Below, one piece after another: positions 1 to 7,131 of a stretch of 64,000 nucleotides of DNA. Each line of letters opens with the position of its first letter. Position 1 is the first letter of the stretch. Made by a program: the position numbers and the translations under genes. The DNA is from Erythrobacteraceae bacterium (GTDB lineage: Bacteria > Pseudomonadota > Alphaproteobacteria > Sphingomonadales > Sphingomonadaceae), in NCBI GenBank assembly GCA_027486035.1, contig JAIXPX010000012.1, forward strand, positions 27,730-91,729, given 5' to 3'. The notes below the pieces were generated by a model. That model was given only the letters and a program-made list of their open reading frames with translations, ran no database searches and had not been told where the DNA came from.

Positions 1-111
1 GAGATCCTCGAACAGCTGATCGATCTCCTCGCACAGCGTCGCAAAGCCCGCGGCTGGCCCATGTTCGTCCGCAGTCCGGACGGGCCTCATGGCTGGGGGT
101 TGCCTGTTCAT
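1..111 (-). CDS. 5' fragment of unidentified protein
   Basis: An open frame on the minus strand begins with ATG at 111 and runs off the left edge, so only the first 37 codons are visible (MNRQPPAMRPVRTADEHG and onward, ending in an acidic stretch ...EEIDQLFEDL). The start was chosen because a GGAG Shine-Dalgarno sequence (bases 118-121 on the complement) lies 6 bases upstream, and the frame uses GC-rich third positions like its neighbours. No family is recognisable from this fragment. It lies downstream of and on the same strand as the FapF-like gene, so it could be the last gene of that operon or a separate unit. Confidence 0.4.
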   Translation of the reverse strand, partial: MNRQPPAMRPVRTADEHGPAAGFATLCEEIDQLFEDL

Positions 112-229
112 TCATTGCTCCTTTCAAGAAGTGTGCCGCCAATCCCGCAGCCCCTCCTGCATGCGACACCATCGCAGGTTAGGCGCACTCCTCCTGCACG
201 GGCATCGGTAAACCTACGGAAATGCCGGG

Positions 230-1597
230 TCAGAAGCGGAACGGCAGGCGGATGTTGAACGACATGTCCGGGCTGTCGTCGGTCAGGCCGATCCCGACAT
301 TGGTCACCAGCGCCAGCCGCGGCCCGAGCGAGAAGGTCGCGCCCAGATTGACGATCCCGACATTGGCCTGGCTGCCTGCCACGACCCTTTCGCTCAGCCC
401 TTCCGGGGTCAGGCGCGTGCGGTTCACGATCCGCTGGCTGTAGGACATGGCGATGGATGACTTGTCGTTGAGCGCGAAGGCCAGCCCGGCGCCGAACTGC
501 CAGGCATCGCCGATCGCGACCCGGCCGGGGACATCGCCTTCGTTCTCATCGATATCGGCGAAATCGCGCGCGAAATTGTGGAAGTAGGTGAAGTTGCCGA
601 ACACCACCATCGGATCGAGCGTCTTGAGCACCGCCACACCCAGCGAGCCGCCATAGACCCCGGTACCGGTGGCAAGGCTGCGCGGCACCTGAAGATTGCC
701 TTCGCTGCCTTCGACCTCGACGAATTCGACGCCGAAGGGATGGCGCCCAGTCGGGAACTTGACCCGCGCACTCACCACCACATCGGGCCGGCCGGCGGTT
801 TCGGCGAACAGGCGGTAACTCGCGCCGAGGCTGGCATCGCCAGGGCCTGCATCGCGCACGGTCTTTTCCACCAGCGCCGAAGCCGATCCCCCCGCCCCGC
901 CGGATCGGAAATTGGTCGCCCGGTAAAGCAGCGGCAGGTTGGCGTCGACGAACAGCCTGTCGCTGACCCCGTAACGCACCGTCGGATCGAGGGTGAAGAC
1001 GTCCGAATTGATCTGATCGATGCTGATCGTGCCGAGGAAGATCGCATCGAGCGCCAGAAACCCGTTGAGCGAGATCCGCGCATTATCGAAATGCGAATAG
1101 CCGATTCCGAGATCGAAGCCAAAGCGGTTGCCGAAGCGGCCCTGCTGTTCCTGGGCGATCTCGACCACCGCATCGGTTGGCGCAGGCGCGCGGCGTTCCG
1201 GCGCCGCGCCGCCAGCCGGAGGCGTTTCCTCCTGCGGGGCAAGGACAAAGCGGCGCGCCTGATCCTGCTGGCGGAAGAAGGCGAGCGAGGGATCGTCCGG
1301 GATCGCCAGCGGCTGCGGCGCAACATAGGCCCCGCGCAAGGTCGCCGCTTCGTTTGCCGGGATCGTGGCGAGCGGTACGGCTGCGGCCTGCTCGATCAGG
1401 GCAAGGCGCGCTTCCAGTTCCGCCAGCCTGCGGCGGTACTCGGTCTCGCGCTGCGCCAGTTCCTCGACCTGCTGGCGCAATAGCGGTGCGTCATCGGGCG
1501 GGGGCGCGGTGTCCTGCGCGCGGGCCGCCGATGGCGACAGGGCAAGCACTGTGGCAACGGCGATCATCGCAGTGGCCGGATAGCGAGTAAGCATCAT
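230..1597 (-). CDS. fapF: FapF-like outer-membrane beta-barrel with N-terminal coiled coil
   Basis: The 455-residue protein has a signal peptide (cut near ARAQD, about residue 28), then a heptad-rich coiled coil (about residues 38-71), a Pro/Ala-rich linker, and a C-terminal region of alternating hydrophobic strands. It ends in aromatic Phe (...LPFRF), as barrels inserted by the BAM machinery do. The barrel resembles the phenol-degradation MetA-type transporter family. A coiled coil in front of a barrel is the known architecture of FapF, the trimeric pore that exports amyloid subunits in Pseudomonas. The ATG at 1597 was chosen for its GGGAG at spacing 7; the frame is open much further upstream. 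It is the last complete gene of the amyloid-like locus. Function is inferred from architecture and context. Confidence 0.65.
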   Translation of the reverse strand: MMLTRYPATAMIAVATVLALSPSAARAQDTAPPPDDAPLLRQQVEELAQRETEYRRRLAELEARLALIEQAAAVPLATIPANEAATLRGAYVAPQPLAIPDDPSLAFFRQQDQARRFVLAPQEETPPAGGAAPERRAPAPTDAVVEIAQEQQGRFGNRFGFDLGIGYSHFDNARISLNGFLALDAIFLGTISIDQINSDVFTLDPTVRYGVSDRLFVDANLPLLYRATNFRSGGAGGSASALVEKTVRDAGPGDASLGASYRLFAETAGRPDVVVSARVKFPTGRHPFGVEFVEVEGSEGNLQVPRSLATGTGVYGGSLGVAVLKTLDPMVVFGNFTYFHNFARDFADIDENEGDVPGRVAIGDAWQFGAGLAFALNDKSSIAMSYSQRIVNRTRLTPEGLSERVVAGSQANVGIVNLGATFSLGPRLALVTNVGIGLTDDSPDMSFNIRLPFRF

Positions 1598-1614
1598 GGC
1601 ACGTCTCCCAATGG

Positions 1615-2205
1615 TCAGGGGTTGAGCAGCTTCCACAAGGTGGCAGGGTCCGGCACGCCGGTTTCGGTCAGGCCGACGCTGCGCTGGAAATCGCGAAAGG
1701 CCTGACGCAGGGCTGGCGGAAAGGTCCCGTCCTCGGGCCCGGCGTAGAGCCCGCGGATGCGCAGCGCCGCCTGGGCGCGGCGCAGGATCGTTTCGTAAAC
1801 AAGGGCGCGGTTCTCTCCGTCGCCGACTTCGAGCAGGGGCGAAAAGCGGGCGAGGCGGAAAGGCCTCAGCCCGCCGACCATGCGCTGGGTCACTCCCACC
1901 AGCCGCTCTTCGGGGTGCTGGGCGCAATGATTGCCCACGATCATGTCGAGCGCGGCGGCATTGTGCCACGGGGTCAGATCGAAGGTATCGGGCTCATAGA
2001 GGTTGGCTGCCGTCAGATAGCCTTCGATGAAGCCGATCATGCGCTGATACTCCGGCGAGGCGGTGTCGGCCCGGGCGGCGGTGAAGCGGGCGCAGGTCAG
2101 CATTCCGGCCCCCTCGACCGCGAACTGGCGCGAGACATCCTGCGCCTTGGCCGGGGCAAGCGGGGCGGCGGCCAGCGCGATCAGCGCAAAGATGTGCGGT
2201 TTCAT
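1615..2205 (-). CDS. Secreted protein with C-terminal peptidoglycan-binding-like domain
   Basis: The 196-residue protein starts at ATG 2205 (GGGGGA upstream), with a signal peptide ending around AKAQD. The middle part (about residues 30-110) resembles the HdeA/Rap1a type of small helical periplasmic proteins, with two Cys that could pair. The last 55 residues look like a peptidoglycan-binding fold: a G-x-Y-x-G-x-x-D-G-x-F-x-x-x-x-R core, then RDFQRSVGL and a G-x-x-D-x-x-T-L-x-x-L ending. It lies 17 bases ahead of the FapF-like gene and 29 bases after the previous one, so it is cotranscribed. I know of no counterpart in the six-gene Pseudomonas fap operon. A role in anchoring or guiding the secretion apparatus at the cell wall is speculation. 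Confidence 0.6.
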   Translation of the reverse strand: MKPHIFALIALAAAPLAPAKAQDVSRQFAVEGAGMLTCARFTAARADTASPEYQRMIGFIEGYLTAANLYEPDTFDLTPWHNAAALDMIVGNHCAQHPEERLVGVTQRMVGGLRPFRLARFSPLLEVGDGENRALVYETILRRAQAALRIRGLYAGPEDGTFPPALRQAFRDFQRSVGLTETGVPDPATLWKLLNP

Positions 2206-2234
2206 GTTTCTATCCCCCAATCTGTTGTGCTTCC

Positions 2235-3071
2235 TCAGAAGCCGTGTCCCTTCATCGCGCTGAGCGCCTCCTGCACCCGCACCACCTGCTGGTTCTGCAG
2301 CGCATCGACGCCGAAGATCACCGAGGCGCGGTTCTCGATCATGTTGCTGTCGCTGTTGAGGATGGTCTGCTGAAGCAGCTGGCCGATATCGCCGCCCGCC
2401 AGCTGGCTGGCGCTGTCCCGGCCGCCATTGCCGGTCATCACGATCCCGATCTGGTTATCGGCCATCCGGAAGTGCAGCGTGTCGCCATCGGCAAAGGCGA
2501 TGTCGGCCGGGCCATCGGCCGGGCTCAGCCCGCCCGCGGACAAGGCGGGGATCGCCGAGGACGGCACGATCATCATCTGCATCCCATTGAGCGCGCGGTT
2601 ATCTGCCCCGGCGATGACATGGGCCTGCGCCGCGCCCGAAAAGTCATCGAGCCCGCCGATCCCCAGCGTGTCCTGCGGCGGGATATAGGGCACGTAGCCT
2701 TCGTGCATGTCGGTCACGTCCATCGCCGGATCGCCCTCGCGCGCCCAGCCGATCATCAGCTGGGGGACAGGTGCCCCGCCCTCGCCGCGCGGTAGGAAAT
2801 CGACACTGAATACCAGCCGGGCCAGCGTGGTGACGCCGCTTGCGTCCTGCCAGCTGGTCAGCATCGTGATCCCGAAGAACGAGACCGATTGCGGGGTGAC
2901 AAATTTGCCGCGCAGATCCGCCAGCTCGTCATCGCCGACCGGCTGCGCGCCCCCGAGCGCCGAAAGATCGGGGGGTGATGCGATCACAGGCATGGCACCG
3001 CCCGTGGCAATCACCAAAGCGATGGCAGCGGTTCGGGCGAGCCGTTGGCGGATTGTGCGAACAGCGGACAT
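2235..3071 (-). CDS. Secreted protein of amyloid locus, FapE position, function unknown
   Basis: The 278-residue protein has an Arg-rich n-region and hydrophobic core forming a signal peptide (cut near VIASP, about residue 32). ATG 3071 has GGAG at spacing 7. The mature part has no Cys and no recognised domain, contains many short beta-type segments, and includes a region near residues 215-265 that is rich in Asn, Gln and Ser (QLLQQTILNSDSNMIENRAS). It begins 12 bases after the C39 protease gene ends, which is where FapE sits in Pseudomonas operons. I could not align it confidently to FapE, so the assignment rests on position, secretion and Gln/Asn content. Confidence 0.6.
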   Translation of the reverse strand: MSAVRTIRQRLARTAAIALVIATGGAMPVIASPPDLSALGGAQPVGDDELADLRGKFVTPQSVSFFGITMLTSWQDASGVTTLARLVFSVDFLPRGEGGAPVPQLMIGWAREGDPAMDVTDMHEGYVPYIPPQDTLGIGGLDDFSGAAQAHVIAGADNRALNGMQMMIVPSSAIPALSAGGLSPADGPADIAFADGDTLHFRMADNQIGIVMTGNGGRDSASQLAGGDIGQLLQQTILNSDSNMIENRASVIFGVDALQNQQVVRVQEALSAMKGHGF

Positions 3072-3083
3072 TGCTTCACTCCT

Positions 3084-3827
3084 TCAAAAGGCAATGCGCG
3101 GGCCGAAGCCGAATTCGGCCAGTTCTGCGCCGGGCATTGTCGCGGTAAGCTCAAGCAGGCGCCGGGCCGAAAGCGGCTCGGGCGGGTCGAGCAGGGGATT
3201 TTCGGTGATGTATCCTTCGCCCGAGACGACGAAGAGGATGCCGTTCCAGGAAGCCTCGAAGGCCGGGCGGTTCATGGTCAGATTGCCGAGCGCCGGATCG
3301 CCGATCGCAACCCTGTCGCCAAAGGTGCGGCGCACCACCACGAAATGCTTGTACCCGCGGATATCGAGCAGCGCGATCGCGGGGACGTTCAGCTTCTGGA
3401 GGGTCGGGTAATCGACCCGGTAACCCTCGGCCTGATAGCCGACGGACTGGGCATAGGTCTTCATGTCGAGCAGCGAGAAGCCCTTCTGCCGCACCACATC
3501 GGGGTCCGCGACCCGCAGCATGTTGACCAGCACCTGCTGTTCGGTGGTGGACCGGCCGAAGGCATAGTTGAAGATCGTCGCCAGCACCGCCGCGCCGCAG
3601 CTGAAATCGGTGCGCTGGCGCACCAGATTGTCGAACTTGCGGGCCTTCCAGCTGGCGAGAGTTACAGACACAGTGGGCGCGGTGGTCGATACGGCGCCGA
3701 GCCAGAGAGGGGTTGCCGAGCCTTCGGGCACGCTGGTGCAGCCGCTGCTGGCGAGCCCGGCTGCAAGCAGCGCCGCAAGCACGCCGGGTCGGCTCTGCTG
3801 CCGCCGCATTCCCTCGGGCTGTCCCAT
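3084..3827 (-). CDS. fapD: C39-family cysteine protease, FapD-like
   Basis: The 247-residue protein is a papain-like C39 peptidase. The nucleophile Cys77 lies in RTDFSCGAA, with the oxyanion Gln71 six residues before it. The general base is His161 (YKHFVV) and the orienting Asp177 is in IGDPALG. The N-terminus is a signal sequence ending in SSGC (Cys30), possibly a lipobox, so the enzyme would be periplasmic and perhaps membrane-anchored. ATG 3827 was chosen for the strong AGGAGG at spacing 8; the frame is open to 3881. In Fap systems FapD is a C39 protease required for export of FapB/FapC. Here it is encoded directly after the FapC-like gene, the same order as in Pseudomonas. Confidence 0.8.
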   Translation of the reverse strand: MGQPEGMRRQQSRPGVLAALLAAGLASSGCTSVPEGSATPLWLGAVSTTAPTVSVTLASWKARKFDNLVRQRTDFSCGAAVLATIFNYAFGRSTTEQQVLVNMLRVADPDVVRQKGFSLLDMKTYAQSVGYQAEGYRVDYPTLQKLNVPAIALLDIRGYKHFVVVRRTFGDRVAIGDPALGNLTMNRPAFEASWNGILFVVSGEGYITENPLLDPPEPLSARRLLELTATMPGAELAEFGFGPRIAF

Positions 3828-3867
3828 CTGCCTCTCCTCCTGCTTGTGATGGGCCCCCGGGTGATCG

Positions 3868-3892
3868 GGGGAAGGGCACAAGGCCCTTCCCC
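3868..3892 (-). terminator. Perfect 10-bp stem-loop between fapC-like and fapD-like genes
   Basis: GGGGAAGGGC (3868-3877) pairs perfectly with GCCCTTCCCC (3883-3892) across a 5-base loop. Read on the transcribed minus strand, no T-run follows, so it is not a classical intrinsic terminator. It is better read as an attenuating or RNA-stabilising hairpin that would keep the major subunit message more abundant than the protease message downstream. Confidence 0.55.
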
Positions 3893-3899
3893 GTCACGA

Positions 3900-3934
3900 C
3901 CGGCAGTTCCGATTTGGGGGCATGAAACTGCCGG
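3900..3934 (-). other. Second stem-loop in the fapC-fapD intergenic leader
   Basis: CCGGCAGTT (3900-3908) pairs with AACTGCCGG (3926-3934), a perfect 9-bp stem with a 17-base loop. It lies immediately upstream, in transcription order, of the hairpin at 3868-3892. Together they fill most of the 164-base gap, which is by far the largest inside this otherwise compact operon. Confidence 0.5.
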
Positions 3935-3991
3935 CTCTCTCCCGCCCTCGGGTCGCCAGAGGCGGAAAAGTCATGCCACGGGGCGAACCGA

Positions 3992-5032
3992 TCAGCTCGG
4001 GTCGCCGCCACCGCCGGTGCCGCCGCCATTGTCCGGGGTGGTCCCGGCCGAGGAAGCGATTGTAAGGGCATTCATCTGCTGATTGCCCGCACCTGCCGCG
4101 AAGTTGACCCCGACATTGCCCGAGGTGCCATCGATCACGAGACCGCTGACGACGTTCTGGCTATCCTGCTGTTCGACGAAGCTGAGGGTCGAGGACTGGA
4201 CCAATCCGGCATTGGCCTCGGCCAGGGTCGAATCGTTGGCCACCGCCAGGGTCATCAGGTTCGCCTGCTGGTTGAGGCTGCCCGCCGCGGCATTGACGCC
4301 GAGGTTGCCCGAACCGGCAATCGTCCCACCCAGCACCGTGTTGCGATCACGGAAGTTGTTGTCGTCTCCGCCATTCTCGGGATCATCGCCGTCGTTGATG
4401 AAGCCCGGGACCGCCGCCTGCTTCACACCCAGCAGCGATTGCAGCCCGGTGGTCGAGGCTTCGGACCAGCCGCCAACCGCATCCGGATCGGCATTGCTCG
4501 ACGTGGCGAGCGTGGACGAATTCATCTGCATGTTGAAGTAACCGGCGGCGAGGTTGACCCCGGTGTTGCCCGAGGAATCGACGTCGAAGGTGTTCACCGT
4601 GTTGATGATCGGGGCGAAGTAACCGGCCCGGATGCGGGGTTCGAGCACGCCGTCGATCAGCACATCGTTGGGGTCACTTCCCGCTTCGCTCCAGCCCGGG
4701 CCGAACACGGGATCGACATAGCCGTTTTCCCCGTTCAGCTCGTTTTCTTCACGATAGGTGGCCGCGACGCCCTGCTGCAGCTGCTTGGCATCGGTGATCG
4801 CCACCGCCGAGCTGTCGACAGCGATCGACCCATCGAGCGTGACATCGCCGAAGATGCCGACAAGCTTCACGAAGGTTGCGTCGGTCTCGAGCCGGGTCTT
4901 GATCTCGTTTTCGTAGGTCAAGTCCACGTTGACATCGGCATCGAGCGAGGGGCCGTCGTGGCCGTTCTGCGCCATCGCCGGCATGGCGATGAACGCCGTG
5001 GCGGCGGTGGTTGCAAGCAAGAACTTCTTCAT
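3992..5032 (-). CDS. fapC: FapC-like major amyloid subunit
   Basis: The 346-residue protein has a typical signal peptide (MKKFLLATTAATAFIAMPAMAQ) and ATG 5032 with GGAG at spacing 7. Three imperfect repeats are visible at about residues 155-178, 242-265 and 305-328, each with the core GNxGVNxAAGxxNxQxN followed by a hydrophobic stretch (STLATS, MTLAVA, ALTIAS). They are separated by acidic Asn/Asp/Gly-rich linkers of about 64 and 40 residues. Three Gln/Asn-bearing repeats split by long linkers is the known layout of FapC. The tail is Gly-rich (GGGTGGGGDPS), without the Cys-x-Cys of Pseudomonas FapC. The N-terminal segment (residues 45-85) has a further amphipathic beta pattern (DSSAVAITDAKQ). 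Inferred to form extracellular fibrils. Confidence 0.75.
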   Translation of the reverse strand: MKKFLLATTAATAFIAMPAMAQNGHDGPSLDADVNVDLTYENEIKTRLETDATFVKLVGIFGDVTLDGSIAVDSSAVAITDAKQLQQGVAATYREENELNGENGYVDPVFGPGWSEAGSDPNDVLIDGVLEPRIRAGYFAPIINTVNTFDVDSSGNTGVNLAAGYFNMQMNSSTLATSSNADPDAVGGWSEASTTGLQSLLGVKQAAVPGFINDGDDPENGGDDNNFRDRNTVLGGTIAGSGNLGVNAAAGSLNQQANLMTLAVANDSTLAEANAGLVQSSTLSFVEQQDSQNVVSGLVIDGTSGNVGVNFAAGAGNQQMNALTIASSAGTTPDNGGGTGGGGDPS

Positions 5033-5053
5033 TTCAAGTCTCCTTCACGTCAC

Positions 5054-5677
5054 TCAGGGTTGCCCGCCGACCGCAACGGTCAGCGAGAAGGTGTTGGCAG
5101 AGGAGTTCCTCTCGCCGCCGATCACGTTGGCCTGAAACAGCCCGCTGCCCTGGCCGAAGGCGTCGTCATCGATGGCGATGGCGTCGTTCGGCCCGGTCGC
5201 GGCCTGTGCCGTGCCCCCGGATGGTTCGATGGGCGCGCGCGACTGCTCGAGGAGCAGGTCGGACAGCGCGCCAGCCGGTCCGATCGCCAGCGCCACCAGA
5301 TTGGCGGACTGGTTCTGGGTTCCGGCGGTGATGTTGAGGCTGACGAGCCCGGCATTGCCGGCAAAGGCGCCTGCCGCGATGGTGATGCGATTGGCGGTGT
5401 CCTCGCTGCCGGTGCTGGACGAATGCTGGACGATGGCCCCCTCGGTCACCGCGACGTCGCCTTGCGCCACGAGGGCACTGGCCGCCTGCTGGTTGTGATT
5501 GCCCGCTGCGATGTTGATCGCCAGCCGCCCGGTGTGGCCCGCGCCCTCCCCGCTCGCCACGATCACCTGATTGTCAGGGGCAACCGCGTCTTGTGCACAA
5601 AGGCTCGCCACTGGTCCTATCGGCCCGAAAGCCATAGTGAGGACGGCCAGCCAGCGGCGATGCTGCAAACCGATCAT
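5054..5677 (-). CDS. fapB: FapB-like minor amyloid subunit or nucleator
   Basis: The 207-residue secreted protein has a signal peptide cleaved near LCAQD. It carries three repeats related to those of the next gene: about residues 47-72 (GRLAINIAAGNHNQQAASAL), 107-132 (VSLNITAGTQNQSANLVAL) and 177-202 (FQANVIGGERNSSANTFSL). The shared frame is G-x-x-G ... N-[IV]-x-x-G-x-x-N-x-x-[AS]-N or similar, so these are diverged, shorter-linked versions of the FapC repeat, as FapB is to FapC. The start overlaps the stop of the upstream gene (ATGA), and the FapC-like gene begins 21 bases after it. The C-terminus ends in VGGQP, almost identical to the end of the upstream protein. The nucleator role is transferred from Pseudomonas FapB. 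Confidence 0.7.
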   Translation of the reverse strand: MIGLQHRRWLAVLTMAFGPIGPVASLCAQDAVAPDNQVIVASGEGAGHTGRLAINIAAGNHNQQAASALVAQGDVAVTEGAIVQHSSSTGSEDTANRITIAAGAFAGNAGLVSLNITAGTQNQSANLVALAIGPAGALSDLLLEQSRAPIEPSGGTAQAATGPNDAIAIDDDAFGQGSGLFQANVIGGERNSSANTFSLTVAVGGQP

Positions 5678-6159
5678 GGCTGGCCACCCCCGATCGCCGA
5701 GAGGCTTTCAAGCGCGACCGTCAGCGCGCCCATCGCCGAACCGATACCCGATCCGCCCGCGCCGGAGGCGGTTTGCGACACGATGAACTGGCCGAGGCCG
5801 CCCGCCACACCGCCCTGCCCGCCGGTCAGTTGCGGGTCGGCCCTGCCCAGCGGCTCCATCGCTGCGGGCAGCGATGCGGTGATGTTCGCCCCCTCGCTGG
5901 CGGTCAGCGGAGCAAGGCCGAGGCCGATGGTGTCAATGATCGCGCTGGTAGGCGCCGTGACCGCCGTATCGGTCTCGCCCGGAATATAGGTCGCGCCAAT
6001 GCTGTGGTGCACGTCGCGGGAATAGATGATCTCGCCGTCTTCGACCGGTGCTGCAGCGGGCGGGTTCTGTTCCTGTGCCAGAACCGGCTGGGCCAGCCCG
6101 CCGGTCAGCGCCGTCAGCAGCACGACGCCGCGTCTTGCGGCTTTTCCGATATCGGACAT
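5674..6159 (-). CDS. Gly-rich secreted protein, first gene of amyloid operon
   Basis: The 161-residue protein starts at ATG 6159 (AGGAGGG upstream, better than the ATG at 6174) with a signal peptide ending near VLAQEQ. The mature region is acidic at first (VEDGEIIYSRDVHHS), then rich in Ala, Thr and Gly, with a C-terminal Gly-rich part (residues about 115-161) ending IGGGQP. There are no repeats of the GVNxAAG type and no Cys. In Pseudomonas the first gene encodes FapA, a periplasmic chaperone, and this protein occupies that place and has a similar size. Its low complexity and shared GGQP tail could also mean it is a secreted or fibril-associated component. Homology to FapA is not demonstrated. 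Confidence 0.6.
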   Translation of the reverse strand: MSDIGKAARRGVVLLTALTGGLAQPVLAQEQNPPAAAPVEDGEIIYSRDVHHSIGATYIPGETDTAVTAPTSAIIDTIGLGLAPLTASEGANITASLPAAMEPLGRADPQLTGGQGGVAGGLGQFIVSQTASGAGGSGIGSAMGALTVALESLSAIGGGQP

Positions 6160-6203
6160 GATCCCTCCTCGCACTGGCTGACCCCGAAAGGTCTGGCCCT
6201 GTC

Positions 6204-6235
6204 GTCATTGCCAGGATCGGATGATCCGGAATGAC
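6204..6235. promoter_or_regulatory. Imperfect inverted repeat upstream of amyloid operon
   Basis: GTCATT (6204-6209) pairs with AATGAC (6230-6235), and GGATC (6214-6218) pairs with GATCC (6223-6227), around a GGAT loop. It lies 45-75 bases before the first gene's start codon and 112 bases after the LuxR-type gene's stop. It could be an operator for that regulator, a 5' leader hairpin, or the regulator's terminator. The surrounding 6240-6345 segment is distinctly AT-rich for this genome, as expected for a promoter, but I could not settle on -35/-10 boxes. Confidence 0.35.
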
Positions 6236-6346
6236 AAAGCGAATATGAGGGGGTTATGAAACGCAGCGTATTCGTAAATATACTATTAAGGATGGACGAT
6301 CTGACAGAAAATCACAATATAGTCACGCTTACCTAGCTGAAATTGA

Positions 6347-6928
6347 CTAAGCACATGCAATGTAAATTCGACTTAATAGTTCTTCCCTATTGGTCACACC
6401 GATCTTCTGATGGCATTGCCGGATATGTGCCCGGATGGTGTGGATCGAATTTCTGCGGTTTTGCGCAATCGTCTGCGGGGCGAGACCCTGCATCAGATCG
6501 ACCACGATCTGCGCCTCGCTGGGGGTGAGCGCGAACAGCGCCTGCAATTGGCCGATGCGCCCCAGGGCTGCCTGGCCCGGCAGGGCCATCACCAGGCAGA
6601 CATGATCGGCATCGACGGCGGCGGCGCGGATGATCAGAGATGCCCCGCCCGCCAAAGGAGCCATGATCGCGCCTGCCGTGTCCTGTCCGCTCACCGCCAG
6701 CAGCCGCGAGGCCGCCTCTGACTGGCCAAGCTGGATTGCGGCGCATTCGAGCATTTGCGCGGCATTGCCGCCGGCATCGTCGAGCGCCTCGGCCGAACTT
6801 GTCAGCACCCGGCCCCGCCGATCGGCGATCACCCGCAGCTTGCCGTCGAGCCGCGCAAGGCAATCGAGCAACGCGCCGACTTCAGGGCTCGACCACGGGT
6901 TTGGCCCGGCCACTGCGGCAGATGTCAT
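6347..6928 (-). CDS. LuxR-type helix-turn-helix transcriptional regulator
   Basis: The 193-residue protein has an N-terminal region (about 1-125) without a clear ligand-binding signature; it may be PAS-like. The C-terminal LuxR/FixJ-type domain (about 130-190) has the typical core LTPSEAQIVVDLMQGL, a turn, then HTIRAHIRQCHQKIGV. ATG 6928 was chosen because GGAGGGG lies 5 bases upstream. There is no receiver domain with a phosphorylatable Asp. It is encoded just upstream of, and in the same direction as, the amyloid-like operon, 187 bases before its first start codon. A role in controlling it is therefore likely, by analogy with the unrelated LuxR-type CsgD that controls curli. It is divergent from the large hybrid kinase. 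Confidence 0.75.
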   Translation of the reverse strand: MTSAAVAGPNPWSSPEVGALLDCLARLDGKLRVIADRRGRVLTSSAEALDDAGGNAAQMLECAAIQLGQSEAASRLLAVSGQDTAGAIMAPLAGGASLIIRAAAVDADHVCLVMALPGQAALGRIGQLQALFALTPSEAQIVVDLMQGLAPQTIAQNRRNSIHTIRAHIRQCHQKIGVTNREELLSRIYIACA

Positions 6929-7077
6929 AGGATCCCCTCCCTGTTGCGTCATGCGCGGCGCTAAAGGATGAATCACAGCGCGTGCCGACCCATGGGCAAG
7001 GGAAATGCCGGATCGCACGGCTGGATCGCCATTCGCAATTTCCCTGAGCCAGCCCGTTCACGCCCACCAGGCTCGCA

Positions 7078-7096
7078 CCGGGACATTTACAGGATG
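7078..7096. promoter_or_regulatory. Copy 1 of a recurring promoter-region box
   Basis: The sequence CCGGGACATTTACAGGATG lies in the divergent region between the LuxR-type gene and the hybrid kinase, 36 bases before the kinase start and about 150 bases from the regulator start. Very similar strings occur at 12290-12307 and 15810-15826. The role is unknown; it could be an activator site or part of a promoter. Confidence 0.35.
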
Positions 7097-7131
7097 CCAG
7101 CCACCGTCTTTGCTGCTAGCGCTACCATCTT

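Noticed and set aside
3992..5032. Curli (CsgA-like) identity for the repeat proteins
   Set aside because: The curlin repeat pattern S-x5-Q-x-G-x-G-N-x-A-x3-Q is not present, and a C39 protease with a coiled-coil barrel fits Fap rather than CsgG-based export.
4439..5989. 516-codon plus-strand open frame antisense to the amyloid subunits
   Set aside because: It is His/Arg/Gly-rich without a domain and mirrors the repeat genes on the other strand, which have signal peptides, ribosome sites and family motifs.
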